From NCBI GenBank assembly GCA_016296985.1, contig JAEDHM010000028.1, forward strand, positions 1 through 13,755: 13,755 bases of DNA, read 5' to 3'. Below are positions 6,652 through 13,676 of the stretch, piece after piece; position 1 is the first letter of the stretch, and every line of letters starts with the position of its first letter. The position numbers and the translations under genes were made by a program. Source of the DNA: Clostridia bacterium (lineage in GTDB: Bacteria > Bacillota > Clostridia > Christensenellales > CAG-1252). The notes beneath the pieces were generated by a model. The model was not told where the DNA came from and searched no databases. It worked only from the letters and a program-made list of their open reading frames with translations.

Positions 6652-8334
6652 TTATTTTTCTATAGGAACTATGCCGTCTTCAATTATTTTGCCTTTTTGA
6701 ATATCAAAGTGCAAAACTTTTTTGGTTTCATCCTCGGTGTATAAAATCTTTATTTCACTGTCCGTTACGTATTCGGCAGAAATAATATGAGCGTTGCTCT
6801 TTTTGAAATAGCCCTTTACGGCTTCAACTTCTTCATCCCCGTACTTGCCAATATCGTCGGATACGAAAAGGACGTCGCCACAAAGATTGTTTACTTTTGC
6901 CAAAAGATGTTTTTGCTCGTCGGTAAACTTGATATTGAAATCCCTTAAGAAGAAGACGTCGGGATCGTTTACGAAAACTCTGCCGTTTAGGTGTCTGCGG
7001 AAAATACTGTTGTTTATGGCGTTTTTAGCGGAAGGAACTTCGTTGTTGAGGTGGAACATTCTCAAATAGAAATCTCCTTGATAATTGCTTGAAACGTCGC
7101 AACTGATACGGCAAGCGTCAACTATGCCAAAGCAAGGGCCTAAGGGTACGCCACAACCGAGGAAGAGGGTATCGCCAACACATTCTTTCAACAAGTCCAT
7201 AGCGTCGCACATAATTTCGCCACGAGTTTTACCAGCGCGTGGAATCATACATTGGGAATAAAGGAAGTCAAGTTTTACCATATCATATCCCCATTTATTG
7301 CATACCACGTCGAAAACGTGTTTCAAGTGAGCCCTAAATTCTTGGTTGTAGATATCAAAGGTATAAGCGCCACCCCATCCCATACAGCCGAGGTATTCCT
7401 TTCCTTTTTCGTCTTTAAGCACCCAATCACGGTGTTCTTTGTACGTTTTACTTTTTTTAGTTGCATTGAAGGGAGCAAGCCACAAACCTGCCTTGTATCC
7501 TTTTTCGTGAATCTTTTTAGCATAAAAGCCCATATCCTCGGGGAAACGATTGTTGGTTTCAAGCCAGTCGCCTACGCAACGCTCGTAACCGTCGTCGATT
7601 TGGAAGATATCCGCAGTCTCTTTTGCTCTGTCCAAACCGTCCAAGTCCCTAAGAATAATTTCATGGCTGATTTTGGTGTAATAGTTATACCAACTTGTAT
7701 AGCCTGCCATATGGTCGATACGAGGCTTTTTCACGCCCATTGCTTGGAAGTATTTATCAAATACAGTATCGTAATCGCCGTAAAATTTTACAATATCAAA
7801 AACGGTGTAGGGTTTTGAAATGATGGCGCCTTCAATATCTTTGTCAACGATAAAGGTGTCGGTGTTGTAATCAACGTCAAAGATGGTAAAACCTTGTCTT
7901 TCCGTCAAGCTACCCCAAAATTCGACCACGTCATTATTGCGGAAATAGGTGTAGGTAAAACTGTGGAAAACGCCCTTTTCACGCTTGCTACCGGGGCGGA
8001 TTCTACCGTCGGTACACATCCAAACGTAATCTCTTGCAAATTTCCAATGGTCGGCGAGGGGAAGATAGGTCAAAGCGGTGTCGTTTTTACCGTACTCTCT
8101 TGTCGTTGTCCAAGCCTGATAGCCGTTGGCAAAAAACTTTTCCGCTGAATCCATTTTTCTTGCGTAGTGGATACCAAAGTTTAGCATATACATTTCTTGC
8201 TTGGGAATAAGAACTACGTTAAGTCTGTTGTCGCTTTCCTCAATTTCTACTCTGTAATGAGGAGTTTCTTTTTCCGTACTGTAAAATCTTTCCTTACCTA
8301 TGCGATAAATAACGTAAATTCCGTTGATGTTCAT
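6652..8334 (-). CDS. Alpha-galactosidase-like glycoside hydrolase, GH36 (clan GH-D)
   Basis: 560 aa, no signal peptide, so cytoplasmic. Residues about 1-200 form a beta-rich N-terminal domain with FFANGYQAWTTT (67-78). The barrel starts near GYTSWYNYYTKIS (211-223), followed by FQIDDGYE (244-251), KAGLWLAPFNA (281-291), and the nucleophile motif MVKLDFLY with Asp356. The acid/base region is ACRISCDVSSN with Asp413 (407-417). This set is that of GH36 enzymes, which hydrolyse alpha-galactosides such as melibiose or raffinose. It is shorter than the roughly 700-aa classical enzymes, so it belongs to a short subgroup whose substrate is less certain. GGGAGG precedes the ATG by 6 nt. It starts 42 nt after the secernin-like gene and is probably co-transcribed with it. 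It converges on the starch operon; the element at 6255-6621 lies between them. Confidence 0.9.
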   Translation of the reverse strand: MNINGIYVIYRIGKERFYSTEKETPHYRVEIEESDNRLNVVLIPKQEMYMLNFGIHYARKMDSAEKFFANGYQAWTTTREYGKNDTALTYLPLADHWKFARDYVWMCTDGRIRPGSKREKGVFHSFTYTYFRNNDVVEFWGSLTERQGFTIFDVDYNTDTFIVDKDIEGAIISKPYTVFDIVKFYGDYDTVFDKYFQAMGVKKPRIDHMAGYTSWYNYYTKISHEIILRDLDGLDRAKETADIFQIDDGYERCVGDWLETNNRFPEDMGFYAKKIHEKGYKAGLWLAPFNATKKSKTYKEHRDWVLKDEKGKEYLGCMGWGGAYTFDIYNQEFRAHLKHVFDVVCNKWGYDMVKLDFLYSQCMIPRAGKTRGEIMCDAMDLLKECVGDTLFLGCGVPLGPCFGIVDACRISCDVSSNYQGDFYLRMFHLNNEVPSAKNAINNSIFRRHLNGRVFVNDPDVFFLRDFNIKFTDEQKHLLAKVNNLCGDVLFVSDDIGKYGDEEVEAVKGYFKKSNAHIISAEYVTDSEIKILYTEDETKKVLHFDIQKGKIIEDGIVPIEK

Positions 8335-8376
8335 AAATGCCTCCCTATGTTTATCTAAATCCTTACGTGGATTATA

Positions 8377-9663
8377 TCACTTTTTGTTTTTGTTGCGTAC
8401 GTAAAAACCAATTCTTTCCTTGGGATTTTTTGCAAAAGGTTTTTGGTTTATAAACTGGTTTAAGGTTTTCCACCTTCCTTTCAGTTTCAAGTTTTCGTGA
8501 CGGATATCGCCGATTATTTGATTGTATTTTCCAACGAATTCCTTTTCTTTACGGCTTGCATTCAAGGCAAAGTCCCGCAAGGCTTTGCTGTCGCCTCCTG
8601 ATTGACGAATTCTCCTTTCTTCATCTAAAAATTCTTGTTGCATCAAGCAAACGGTTTCGCAATGCTTTTGTTTGTCAATCAAACCGCTGTAAATACCACG
8701 GTTGAGGTATTCTCGCTTAAGCCAAAATGAAAGGGCAGTTTCGGCATCGGCGTAGACGAAGCATCCTTTAAGCCCAAGGAAGTAGGGCTTGAATACCGAA
8801 AGGCAGGGGGCGGATGCACCAGTCACCCAAATAGTAGGATCGTCATAGGACAAGTCAACCGCCATACTGCAAGTGGTTTGTTGTCCCACAGGACTTTTGT
8901 GCATACACACGGCTCCGCTATCACCACGGCGGAAAAGACCTCTTATATTGCGATGAGAGGACAAAATTTTAAAGACACGCTCTTCGCTTACCTCTTCAAG
9001 ATCTTCAAGCATAGTAGCCACAGTTTCCTTTCGTATGGCCGAGTGAGAGATGAAGGACTTGCGAGAATGTCTGCTTTCAAACTCATCTTCTCCGCAAGAG
9101 GTAAAGTCCCATTCCTTATCAAGGGAAAGCCTTCCACCGCTTATATTAACCGAGCCTTCGGCAAGTTTTACTGCAAAGTCTTTTCCGGCAGTTTCAAGAA
9201 CGTAGGTTTCAAACTTGTCGGCAACAAGATAGGTCGCGTCCCTATATTTTGTGGTATCAAAAGAACAGTTGCCACCTTGACCGTAAATTTTTAAAAGTTC
9301 GGTGATAACGGTTACCGCCTCTTTTGCCGAAGTCGCGCGCTCAAGGGCAAGGCGTAAATAGTCTTGACCGATAAGAGAGGGTTGAGAGGATTGACTTTTT
9401 GTTACAACCGCTTCAGTACCAATGGCAACACCGTATTCGTTTATCCCCATTTCACCGCCCCAAGTCCAACTAGGTTTTACCATAAAGAAGGCGTAGGTTG
9501 TGGTAACCTGAGGAATTTTCACGTAAGTGCAACGTAAAAATCCCCCTTCCTTATGTCTTTTTAGGGGGTGATATACAAGCAAAGCAGGCTCGTTAGGGGA
9601 CCTGCTACTATTTTTGGCAAAAAATCTGCGTTTGCCATCGGTTAACAAAAAGGTGTCTGACAT
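8377..9663 (-). CDS. Secernin-like hydrolase of the C69 / Ntn-hydrolase group, with Ser in place of the expected N-terminal Cys
   Basis: 428 aa. Family features: MSDTF start, FFAKNSSRSPNEPA (14-27), GGEMGINEYGVAIGTEAV (69-86), the helix LIGQDYLRLALERATSAKEAV (97-117, 'L.LALERA' pattern), YGQGGNCSF (127-135), RDATYLVADKFETYVLETAG, GQQTTCSMAVDL (260-271) and WVTGASAPCLSVFKPYFLG (279-297). These closely follow bacterial secernins, which usually begin MCDTF with the Cys as the self-exposed nucleophile of an amidohydrolase. Here codon 2 is TCA, Ser. Ser can serve in other Ntn enzymes, so activity may persist or be lost. The C-terminal 120 residues are helical and charged and end in a Lys-rich tail. 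The substrate is unknown; a peptide or amide is likely. It has its own promoter and precedes the GH36 gene. Confidence 0.85.
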   Translation of the reverse strand: MSDTFLLTDGKRRFFAKNSSRSPNEPALLVYHPLKRHKEGGFLRCTYVKIPQVTTTYAFFMVKPSWTWGGEMGINEYGVAIGTEAVVTKSQSSQPSLIGQDYLRLALERATSAKEAVTVITELLKIYGQGGNCSFDTTKYRDATYLVADKFETYVLETAGKDFAVKLAEGSVNISGGRLSLDKEWDFTSCGEDEFESRHSRKSFISHSAIRKETVATMLEDLEEVSEERVFKILSSHRNIRGLFRRGDSGAVCMHKSPVGQQTTCSMAVDLSYDDPTIWVTGASAPCLSVFKPYFLGLKGCFVYADAETALSFWLKREYLNRGIYSGLIDKQKHCETVCLMQQEFLDEERRIRQSGGDSKALRDFALNASRKEKEFVGKYNQIIGDIRHENLKLKGRWKTLNQFINQKPFAKNPKERIGFYVRNKNKK

Positions 9664-9679
9664 TTTTTCCTCTTTTACA

Positions 9680-9708
9680 ATTATACTCTATTTATAAGGT
9701 ATTTTCAA
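9680..9708 (-). promoter_or_regulatory. Sigma-A promoter for the secernin-like gene and GH36
   Basis: On the minus strand TTGAAA (9708-9703), 17 bp, TATAAT (9685-9680). The predicted start near 9673 coincides with the first base of AGAGG (9673-9669), giving a leader of only about 10 nt. Confidence 0.8.
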
Positions 9709-9785
9709 GAGTGGTTTACGTTATTTATATCGATAAAAGAGCATCTTTTTCGACAAAACAAGACAAAAAGTTGTCATTTATCTCC

Positions 9786-9814
9786 TTGAAAGAGAAAAAG
9801 GGGAGAATTATAAT
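9786..9814 (+). promoter_or_regulatory. Sigma-A promoter for the 102-aa protein
   Basis: TTGAAA (9786-9791), 17 bp, TATAAT (9809-9814). The expected start near 9821 leaves a leader of about 16 nt that begins at the GAAAGGAG ribosome binding site. Confidence 0.75.
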
Positions 9815-9836
9815 TGAGGAGAAAGGAGCTAAGATT

Positions 9837-10145
9837 ATGAAAAAATGTAAATCCGAATTAAAAAAATTGGCGCAAATGGCAAAGTTGCGTATGAAAGAAG
9901 GATACAGCGCGCTACCCAAAAAGGAAAAGGTGCTACCGGATATTCCTCTTGCTATAAAGAAGGAAGAATTAGCAGAGCGCATTGCGGAAATGGTAAGAAA
10001 TTGCGCTATAAATCCTCTTGGTCAACTTACGGACAAATCCGCTTTTCAAAAGATGTCCTCTGATCAAAAGGACAGATATATCTTACAACTTTCAAAAATA
10101 TACAAGTATTACAGCGATAGGGCCAACACCGATATGCGAGCGTAA
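9837..10145 (+). CDS. Unknown 102-aa basic protein
   Basis: The frame is open from 9711, but the ATG at 9837 is chosen because AAAGGAG lies 8 nt upstream and the promoter's TATAAT is at 9809-9814. The protein is not recognised. It is soluble, Lys-rich at the N-terminus (MKKCKSELKKLAQMAKLRMKEG), has a Pro/Lys stretch (PKKEKVLPDIPLAIKK), and then two predicted helices (EELAERIAEMVRNCA and SSDQKDRYILQLSKIYKYYSDRA). No signal peptide, membrane segment or metal motif is visible. It is monocistronic, with its own promoter and a strong terminator, and diverges from the secernin-like gene. The short basic-then-helical form could suit a nucleic-acid or ribosome-associated protein, but nothing in the sequence shows that. 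Confidence 0.75.
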   Translation: MKKCKSELKKLAQMAKLRMKEGYSALPKKEKVLPDIPLAIKKEELAERIAEMVRNCAINPLGQLTDKSAFQKMSSDQKDRYILQLSKIYKYYSDRANTDMRA

Positions 10146-10162
10146 AAGTCGGTGGAGTTTGT

Positions 10163-10187
10163 AAAGGGGTGCGGTGCGCCCCTTTTT
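10163..10187 (+). terminator. Intrinsic terminator after the 102-aa gene
   Basis: AAAGGGGTGC (10163-10172), loop GGT, GCGCCCCTTT (10176-10185) with one G/T wobble, T5 ending at 10187. Seventeen nt after the stop codon. Confidence 0.88.
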
Positions 10188-10279
10188 ATAAAATCAGTTT
10201 ATCAAATTTTCAAGCCGTTTTTTAATTGGATATTTATAACCAACCGTTTGAGTCCTTTCGCTTAAAACAAATTACCAAT

Positions 10280-10314
10280 AAAAAAAAGCCGTTTTTTCAA
10301 ACGGCTTGTTTTTT
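10280..10314 (-). terminator. Terminator of the long-helix/DUF1508 gene, possibly bidirectional
   Basis: AAGCCGTTT (10286-10294), loop TTTC, AAACGGCTT (10299-10307). On the minus strand the stem is followed by a T-run (complement of 10285-10280). On the plus strand it is followed by GTTTTTT. It lies directly after the stop at 10318. The rest of the gap from 10188 to 10279 shows nothing recognisable. Confidence 0.88.
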
Positions 10315-10317
10315 ATT

Positions 10318-12582
10318 TTATTCACTGTAAGGAAGTACGTCGGCAATAGGAGCCAACTTCTTTACTGCTTGAATTGCCTTTTCGCACTGAGCTTTTGTCT
10401 TGTAAGATTCCCCGTAGTAAGTGGTTTGAGAACCGCTTGTTTTAAGGATAAATCTGAATCTGTCAAACTTGTCTTGTTCAATGCTGAATTCTCCGCTATC
10501 AACTGCTTTCTTGAATGCGGTAATAGCCTTTACGGCGCCGTCGGGTTTTGAGTAACCACGACCTTCGCAAAGCAATTGTCCCTTTGCATCCTTCAATGCG
10601 AAGTGATAACCGTCAACCTTCTTTTCGATATCAATCTTTCCGGCGGTAGGAGCGGCAACTTTTTTGTCTTCAACTGCATTTTCTTTTGCTACCTTTTTGG
10701 GAGCAGCTTTCTTAGCAGGAGCTTTAGCAGGAGTTTCTTTTGCTTCTTTAGCCTTTCTTTCTTCCTCTTCTTTGGCCTTCTTTTCTTCTTCTTCGGCTTG
10801 CAATTCGGCCTTGATCTTCGCTCTCATTTCAGCTTCTTCCTGAGCGCGTTTTTCAGCTTCGGCTTTGGCTTTTTCTTCTTTAGCCTTCTTTGCTTCTTCT
10901 TCGGCTTTAAGTTCAGCTTCAATCTTTGCTCTCAAATCGGCTTCTTCTTGAGCGCGTCTTTCAGCTTCCGCTCTTTCTCTCTTAGCAGCAGCTTCTTCTT
11001 GAGCGCGTTTTTCAGCTTCTTGTTCCGCTCTCAACTCAGCTTCGATCTTTGCTCTCAAAGCAGCGGTTTCTTGAGCCTTTCTTTCAGCGTCTTCTCTTGC
11101 GATTCTTGCGCTTTCTTCTTCTTTAGCGCGGCGATGAGCTTCTTCAGCTGCAAGTCTTTCAGCCTCTTCCTTAGCGCGTCTTGCTTCTTCTTCCTTAAGT
11201 CTTGCTTCTTCTTCAGCCTTTCTTTCAGCAAGGAGTTGAGCGCGAATTTCAGCTTCCATTCTTGCCTTTCTTTCGGCTTCTTCTTCGGCTTGACGGCGTG
11301 CCTCTTCTTCGGCTTGACGACGAGCCTCTTCCTCAGCTTGACGGCGTGCCTCTTCCTCGGCTTGACGACGTGCTTCGGCCTCCGCTTCTTCTCTTGCTGC
11401 ATCTTCTTCAGCTTGACGACGAGCGGCTTCTCTCTTTTCTCTCAAGTCGGCTTGAAGTCTTGCCAAAGCTTCTTCTTCCTCTCTTGCCTTTCTTTCAGCT
11501 TCTTCCTTAGCAAGTCTTTCAGCCTCAAGTTTTGCGTTGTGTTCTTCTTCAGCTTGACGACGTGCCTCTTCTTCAGCGGCTTGTCTTTCAGCCTCTTCAC
11601 GGGCAATACGATCAGCTTCTTCCTTTGCCAAACGTCTTTCCTCTTCCTCGCGAGCGAGCCTAGCTTCTTCCTCTTCACGAGCAATGCGTTCAGCTTCTTC
11701 TCTTTCACGGCGAGCATCTTCTTCTCTCTTCAAGCGCAATTCTTCTTCTCTTTGAGCGCGAAGTTCGGCCTCTTCTCTTGCCTTTCTTTCAGCATCTTCT
11801 TTAGCAATGCGTTCTGCTTCCAAGGTTTCGCGATGTTTTCTTTCTTCTTCAGCGCGACGTTCTTCTTCAATAGCAGCTTTCTTTGCTTCTTCCTCTTCGT
11901 CGAAAATAACTTCTTTTTCGTCGGACAAATCTTCAACGTCAAAGTCGATATCGTCAATATCAATCTCTTCGACGTCAATTTCCTCAACTTCTTCTGTTTC
12001 TTCTAATTCGTCAAGTTCCTCTTCGCTAACGGGGGCAGGTTGTTCAGCCAAAACGTAGGAGAAGTCCATGTCGCGTTCTTTGTCCTTAACGTCGCTCTCG
12101 CTGGCAAGTTCTTCGATATTTTCCAAGCTGTCCATAGTAACCGCTTTTTCGGAAACGTCAACTTGTTCTTCCTCGTCAAGTTCAACAAGCTCTTCTTCGT
12201 CGGAAACGGTAGCGCTTGCCTTTTGGATATCGTCACTGTCAACAACCACTGCTTTAGTACGTCTGTCGCTTAAGGTAACGGGGATACCGTCTTCGTCGGA
12301 AACGGTTTTTGCGGTGGGAGTAAATCCGCCGGTAGGGGTAACCACTGCATCGGTTTTCTTGGAGCGAGCCTTTTTCTTGATGCTTGACACACTGCAAGCC
12401 ACGCTTATGATATAGATTACGAGTGCAAGAACCATTACACCCAAAACGATAAGTGTCAATACCGAAAAGTCAATACCCAAAATAGGTACGGTTTTTGTTA
12501 AAAAGGATAAAAAGGCAACTTTTTCGGCTAGTGCTTTTGCGAAACTTGAAAAGCTGTCGTTAAATGTTTGGAAAAATTCCAT
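10318..12582 (-). CDS. Membrane-anchored protein with very long charged helix and C-terminal paired DUF1508/YegP-like modules
   Basis: 754 aa from ATG 12582 (GGAGG 5 nt upstream; an in-frame TTG at 12594 is less likely). A single membrane helix spans about residues 38-65 (SVLTLIVLGVMVLALVIYII) and is followed by SIKKKARSKK, so by the positive-inside rule the large C-terminal part is cytoplasmic. Residues about 92-232 are acidic and disordered-looking (EIDVEEIDIDDIDFDVEDL). Residues about 232-616 are an almost uninterrupted E/A/R/K-rich helix, coiled coil or single alpha-helix, with repeats such as ARRQAEEE and LRAKIEAEL (near 509, 550 and 586). An Ala/Pro/Lys linker (APAKKAAPKKVAKE) leads to residues about 648-754: two modules, GYHFALKDAKGQLLCEGRGY and FRFILKTSGSQTTYYGESY, each with a following K-rich helix, as in DUF1508/YegP tandem repeats. 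The function is unknown; it may be a scaffold or spacer. The gene is monocistronic. Confidence 0.85.
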   Translation of the reverse strand: MEFFQTFNDSFSSFAKALAEKVAFLSFLTKTVPILGIDFSVLTLIVLGVMVLALVIYIISVACSVSSIKKKARSKKTDAVVTPTGGFTPTAKTVSDEDGIPVTLSDRRTKAVVVDSDDIQKASATVSDEEELVELDEEEQVDVSEKAVTMDSLENIEELASESDVKDKERDMDFSYVLAEQPAPVSEEELDELEETEEVEEIDVEEIDIDDIDFDVEDLSDEKEVIFDEEEEAKKAAIEEERRAEEERKHRETLEAERIAKEDAERKAREEAELRAQREEELRLKREEDARREREEAERIAREEEEARLAREEEERRLAKEEADRIAREEAERQAAEEEARRQAEEEHNAKLEAERLAKEEAERKAREEEEALARLQADLREKREAARRQAEEDAAREEAEAEARRQAEEEARRQAEEEARRQAEEEARRQAEEEAERKARMEAEIRAQLLAERKAEEEARLKEEEARRAKEEAERLAAEEAHRRAKEEESARIAREDAERKAQETAALRAKIEAELRAEQEAEKRAQEEAAAKRERAEAERRAQEEADLRAKIEAELKAEEEAKKAKEEKAKAEAEKRAQEEAEMRAKIKAELQAEEEEKKAKEEEERKAKEAKETPAKAPAKKAAPKKVAKENAVEDKKVAAPTAGKIDIEKKVDGYHFALKDAKGQLLCEGRGYSKPDGAVKAITAFKKAVDSGEFSIEQDKFDRFRFILKTSGSQTTYYGESYKTKAQCEKAIQAVKKLAPIADVLPYSE
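11278..11373 (-). repeat. Four tandem 24-bp repeats coding ARRQAEEE
   Basis: Within the long-helix gene, about four near-identical 24-bp units (for example TTCGGCTTGACGGCGTGCC on the plus strand) encode consecutive ARRQAEEE octads. Copies differ at silent positions. Such an array is prone to copy-number change in frame. Confidence 0.85.
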
Positions 12583-12611
12583 AGTGACCTCCAAAAAAAT
12601 TTATATATATA

Positions 12612-12640
12612 ATACTACCACACTTATTATTAAAAAGTAA
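12612..12640 (-). promoter_or_regulatory. Possible promoter of the long-helix/DUF1508 gene
   Basis: On the minus strand TTACTT (12640-12635), 17 bp, TAGTAT (12617-12612). Both boxes are imperfect and the stretch is very AT-rich, with other TATA-like options (for example TATTAT at 12614-12609). Confidence 0.35.
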
Positions 12641-12730
12641 ATACCCCATTTTTATTTTTTATTACAAAAAAAGTGCATTTTTTTCCGTAAAATACGGGGG
12701 TGAGGTAAAAAATGCTTGCAATCTTTTGAA

Positions 12731-12759
12731 TTGACTTTGCTTAATTCTTATGCTACACT
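12731..12759 (+). promoter_or_regulatory. Sigma-A promoter of rpiB with extended -10
   Basis: TTGACT (12731-12736), 17 bp, TACACT (12754-12759) preceded by TGC (TGn extended -10). The predicted start near 12766 leaves about 12 nt of leader beginning at AAGGAG. Confidence 0.75.
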
Positions 12760-12777
12760 AAAGAAAAGGAGAACGCT

Positions 12778-13221
12778 ATGAAAGTTGCAATCGGAACAGA
12801 CCACGGCGGTATATGTCTAAAATCCGCGATTATTGACTATCTTAAAAGCAAGGGAATCGAGTTTTGTGATTTCGGAACTTTTTCCACCGACAGTGTTGAC
12901 TACCCGGATATTGCCTATCCCGTTGCAAAAGCGGTGGCTGAAGGTAAATTTGACAAGGGTATTTTACTTTGCGGTACGGGAATCGGTATGTCGATTACCG
13001 CAAACAAGGTGAAGGGAATAAGGGCGGCGGTCCTAAGCGACGAATTTAGCGCGCAAGCTACGGCAGAGCATAACGATACCAACGTTTTGGCATTGGGTGG
13101 CAGAGTCGTAAGTCCTGAAAAAGCGGTAAAACTTGTGGATATTTGGCTTTCAACTCCTTTTGCCGGAGGAAGGCATCAACAGCGTATTGACAAAATAAAA
13201 GCGATAGAAGAAAGCAACTAG
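12778..13221 (+). CDS. rpiB: Ribose-5-phosphate isomerase B
   Basis: 147 aa, normal for RpiB/LacAB-type sugar-phosphate isomerases. It interconverts ribose 5-phosphate and ribulose 5-phosphate in the cytoplasmic pentose phosphate pathway. Features: AIGTDHGG with Asp8-His9 at the phosphate/substrate site, YPDIAYPVA (42-50), GILLCGTGIGMSI with catalytic base Cys65, AEHNDTNVLALGGR with His98-Asn99, and GGRHQQRI (130-137) with phosphate-binding Arg/His residues. All match RpiB, and the active-site Cys favours RpiB or the related allose-6-phosphate isomerase over LacA. AAAGGAG stands 6 nt before the ATG. It is monocistronic, with its own promoter and terminator, and divergent from the long-helix gene. 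Confidence 0.95.
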   Translation: MKVAIGTDHGGICLKSAIIDYLKSKGIEFCDFGTFSTDSVDYPDIAYPVAKAVAEGKFDKGILLCGTGIGMSITANKVKGIRAAVLSDEFSAQATAEHNDTNVLALGGRVVSPEKAVKLVDIWLSTPFAGGRHQQRIDKIKAIEESN

Positions 13222-13246
13222 AATACAGTTTTTGATAAAATAAAAT

Positions 13247-13268
13247 GGCTGTGCAATCAGCCTTTTTT
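13247..13268 (+). terminator. Intrinsic terminator of rpiB
   Basis: GGCTG (13247-13251), loop TGCAAT, CAGCC (13258-13262), T6 (13263-13268), with A-T pairs extending the base. It begins 25 nt after the rpiB stop. Confidence 0.85.
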
Positions 13269-13316
13269 CTTGCTTTTTCTTCGATGAAACAAAGTGATTT
13301 TTAAAATTCAACGGAT

Positions 13317-13344
13317 AAAAAAAGAAAGGACAAAAGTCCTTTTT
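13317..13344 (-). terminator. Small bidirectional terminator after the 67-aa gene
   Basis: AAAGGAC (13325-13331), loop AAAA, GTCCTTT (13336-13342). T-runs follow on both strands (T5 on plus, mostly T over 13323-13317 on minus). It lies 18 nt beyond the stop at 13363. Confidence 0.7.
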
Positions 13345-13362
13345 CTTTAGTGCGATCAAATC

Positions 13363-13566
13363 TCACCAATCGTCGTAAGGCGAGGTTTTGATATCGTCGT
13401 AAAATTCCAAATACTTACTTTTGAAATTGTCCTTTTTCTTATTTTGTTTTTTCTTTTTGGCGGTTTTTGGATAATTTTTCAACAATTCTTCAAGGGGAAT
13501 GTCGGCAATAGAGATTGCATCTTCATCTTGCATATCCGCCAAATAGGATAATTCAAGTTTATTCAT
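13363..13566 (-). CDS. Unknown 67-aa charged protein, possibly leaderless
   Basis: Not recognised. The N-terminal half is acidic (ADMQDEDAISIADIPLEEL) with a helix-like LEELLKNYPKTA. It then switches to a strongly basic stretch (KKKKQNKKKDNFKSK) and ends with aromatic and acidic residues (YLEFYDDIKTSPYDDW). There is no signal or membrane segment. The ATG at 13566 has no proper ribosome binding site. A good promoter (TTGACA-17-TATAAA) ends only 7 nt upstream, so transcription would begin at or next to the A of the ATG. Promoter, terminator and biased charge pattern support a real gene, though it is short. It lies divergent from the lipoprotein gene at the window end. Confidence 0.65.
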   Translation of the reverse strand: MNKLELSYLADMQDEDAISIADIPLEELLKNYPKTAKKKKQNKKKDNFKSKYLEFYDDIKTSPYDDW

Positions 13567-13573
13567 AAGTTTT

Positions 13574-13602
13574 TTTATACCACCTTATATATTTTTTGTC
13601 AA
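13574..13602 (-). promoter_or_regulatory. Promoter of the 67-aa gene
   Basis: On the minus strand TTGACA (13602-13597), 17 bp, TATAAA (13579-13574). The -10 box ends 7 nt before the ATG at 13566. Confidence 0.75.
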
Positions 13603-13676
13603 GCAATAATGTCCTTTCGTCATAAAAGAAAGGGGGGAGGCATAAGGATATAGTGATTTTTTTCAAGGAGAGAATT

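Noticed and set aside
7252..7818. 188-codon plus-strand frame inside the GH36 gene
   Set aside because: Antisense shadow of a gene with intact catalytic motifs, with no start context.
9711..9836. N-terminal extension of the 102-aa protein to position 9711
   Set aside because: The extension spans the predicted promoter and has no RBS; the ATG at 9837 has AAAGGAG.
11055..11717. Two Lys/Arg/Leu-rich minus-strand open frames inside the long-helix gene
   Set aside because: Frame-shifted readings of the same repetitive coding sequence, with no ribosome binding site or recognisable domain.
10576..12006. Open frame of 476 codons on the plus strand, Phe/Ser/Leu-rich
   Set aside because: It is the antisense shadow of the E/A/R/K-rich helix gene; GAA/GAG/GCN/AAG codons read backwards as TTC/CTC/CTT rarely make stops. 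It has no suitable start context, and the minus frame has an RBS, membrane helix and domains.
12685..12697. Small palindrome CCGTA-AAA-TACGG upstream of rpiB
   Set aside because: Only 5-bp arms in an AT-rich gap, about 35 bp upstream of the rpiB -35 box; too weak to call an operator.
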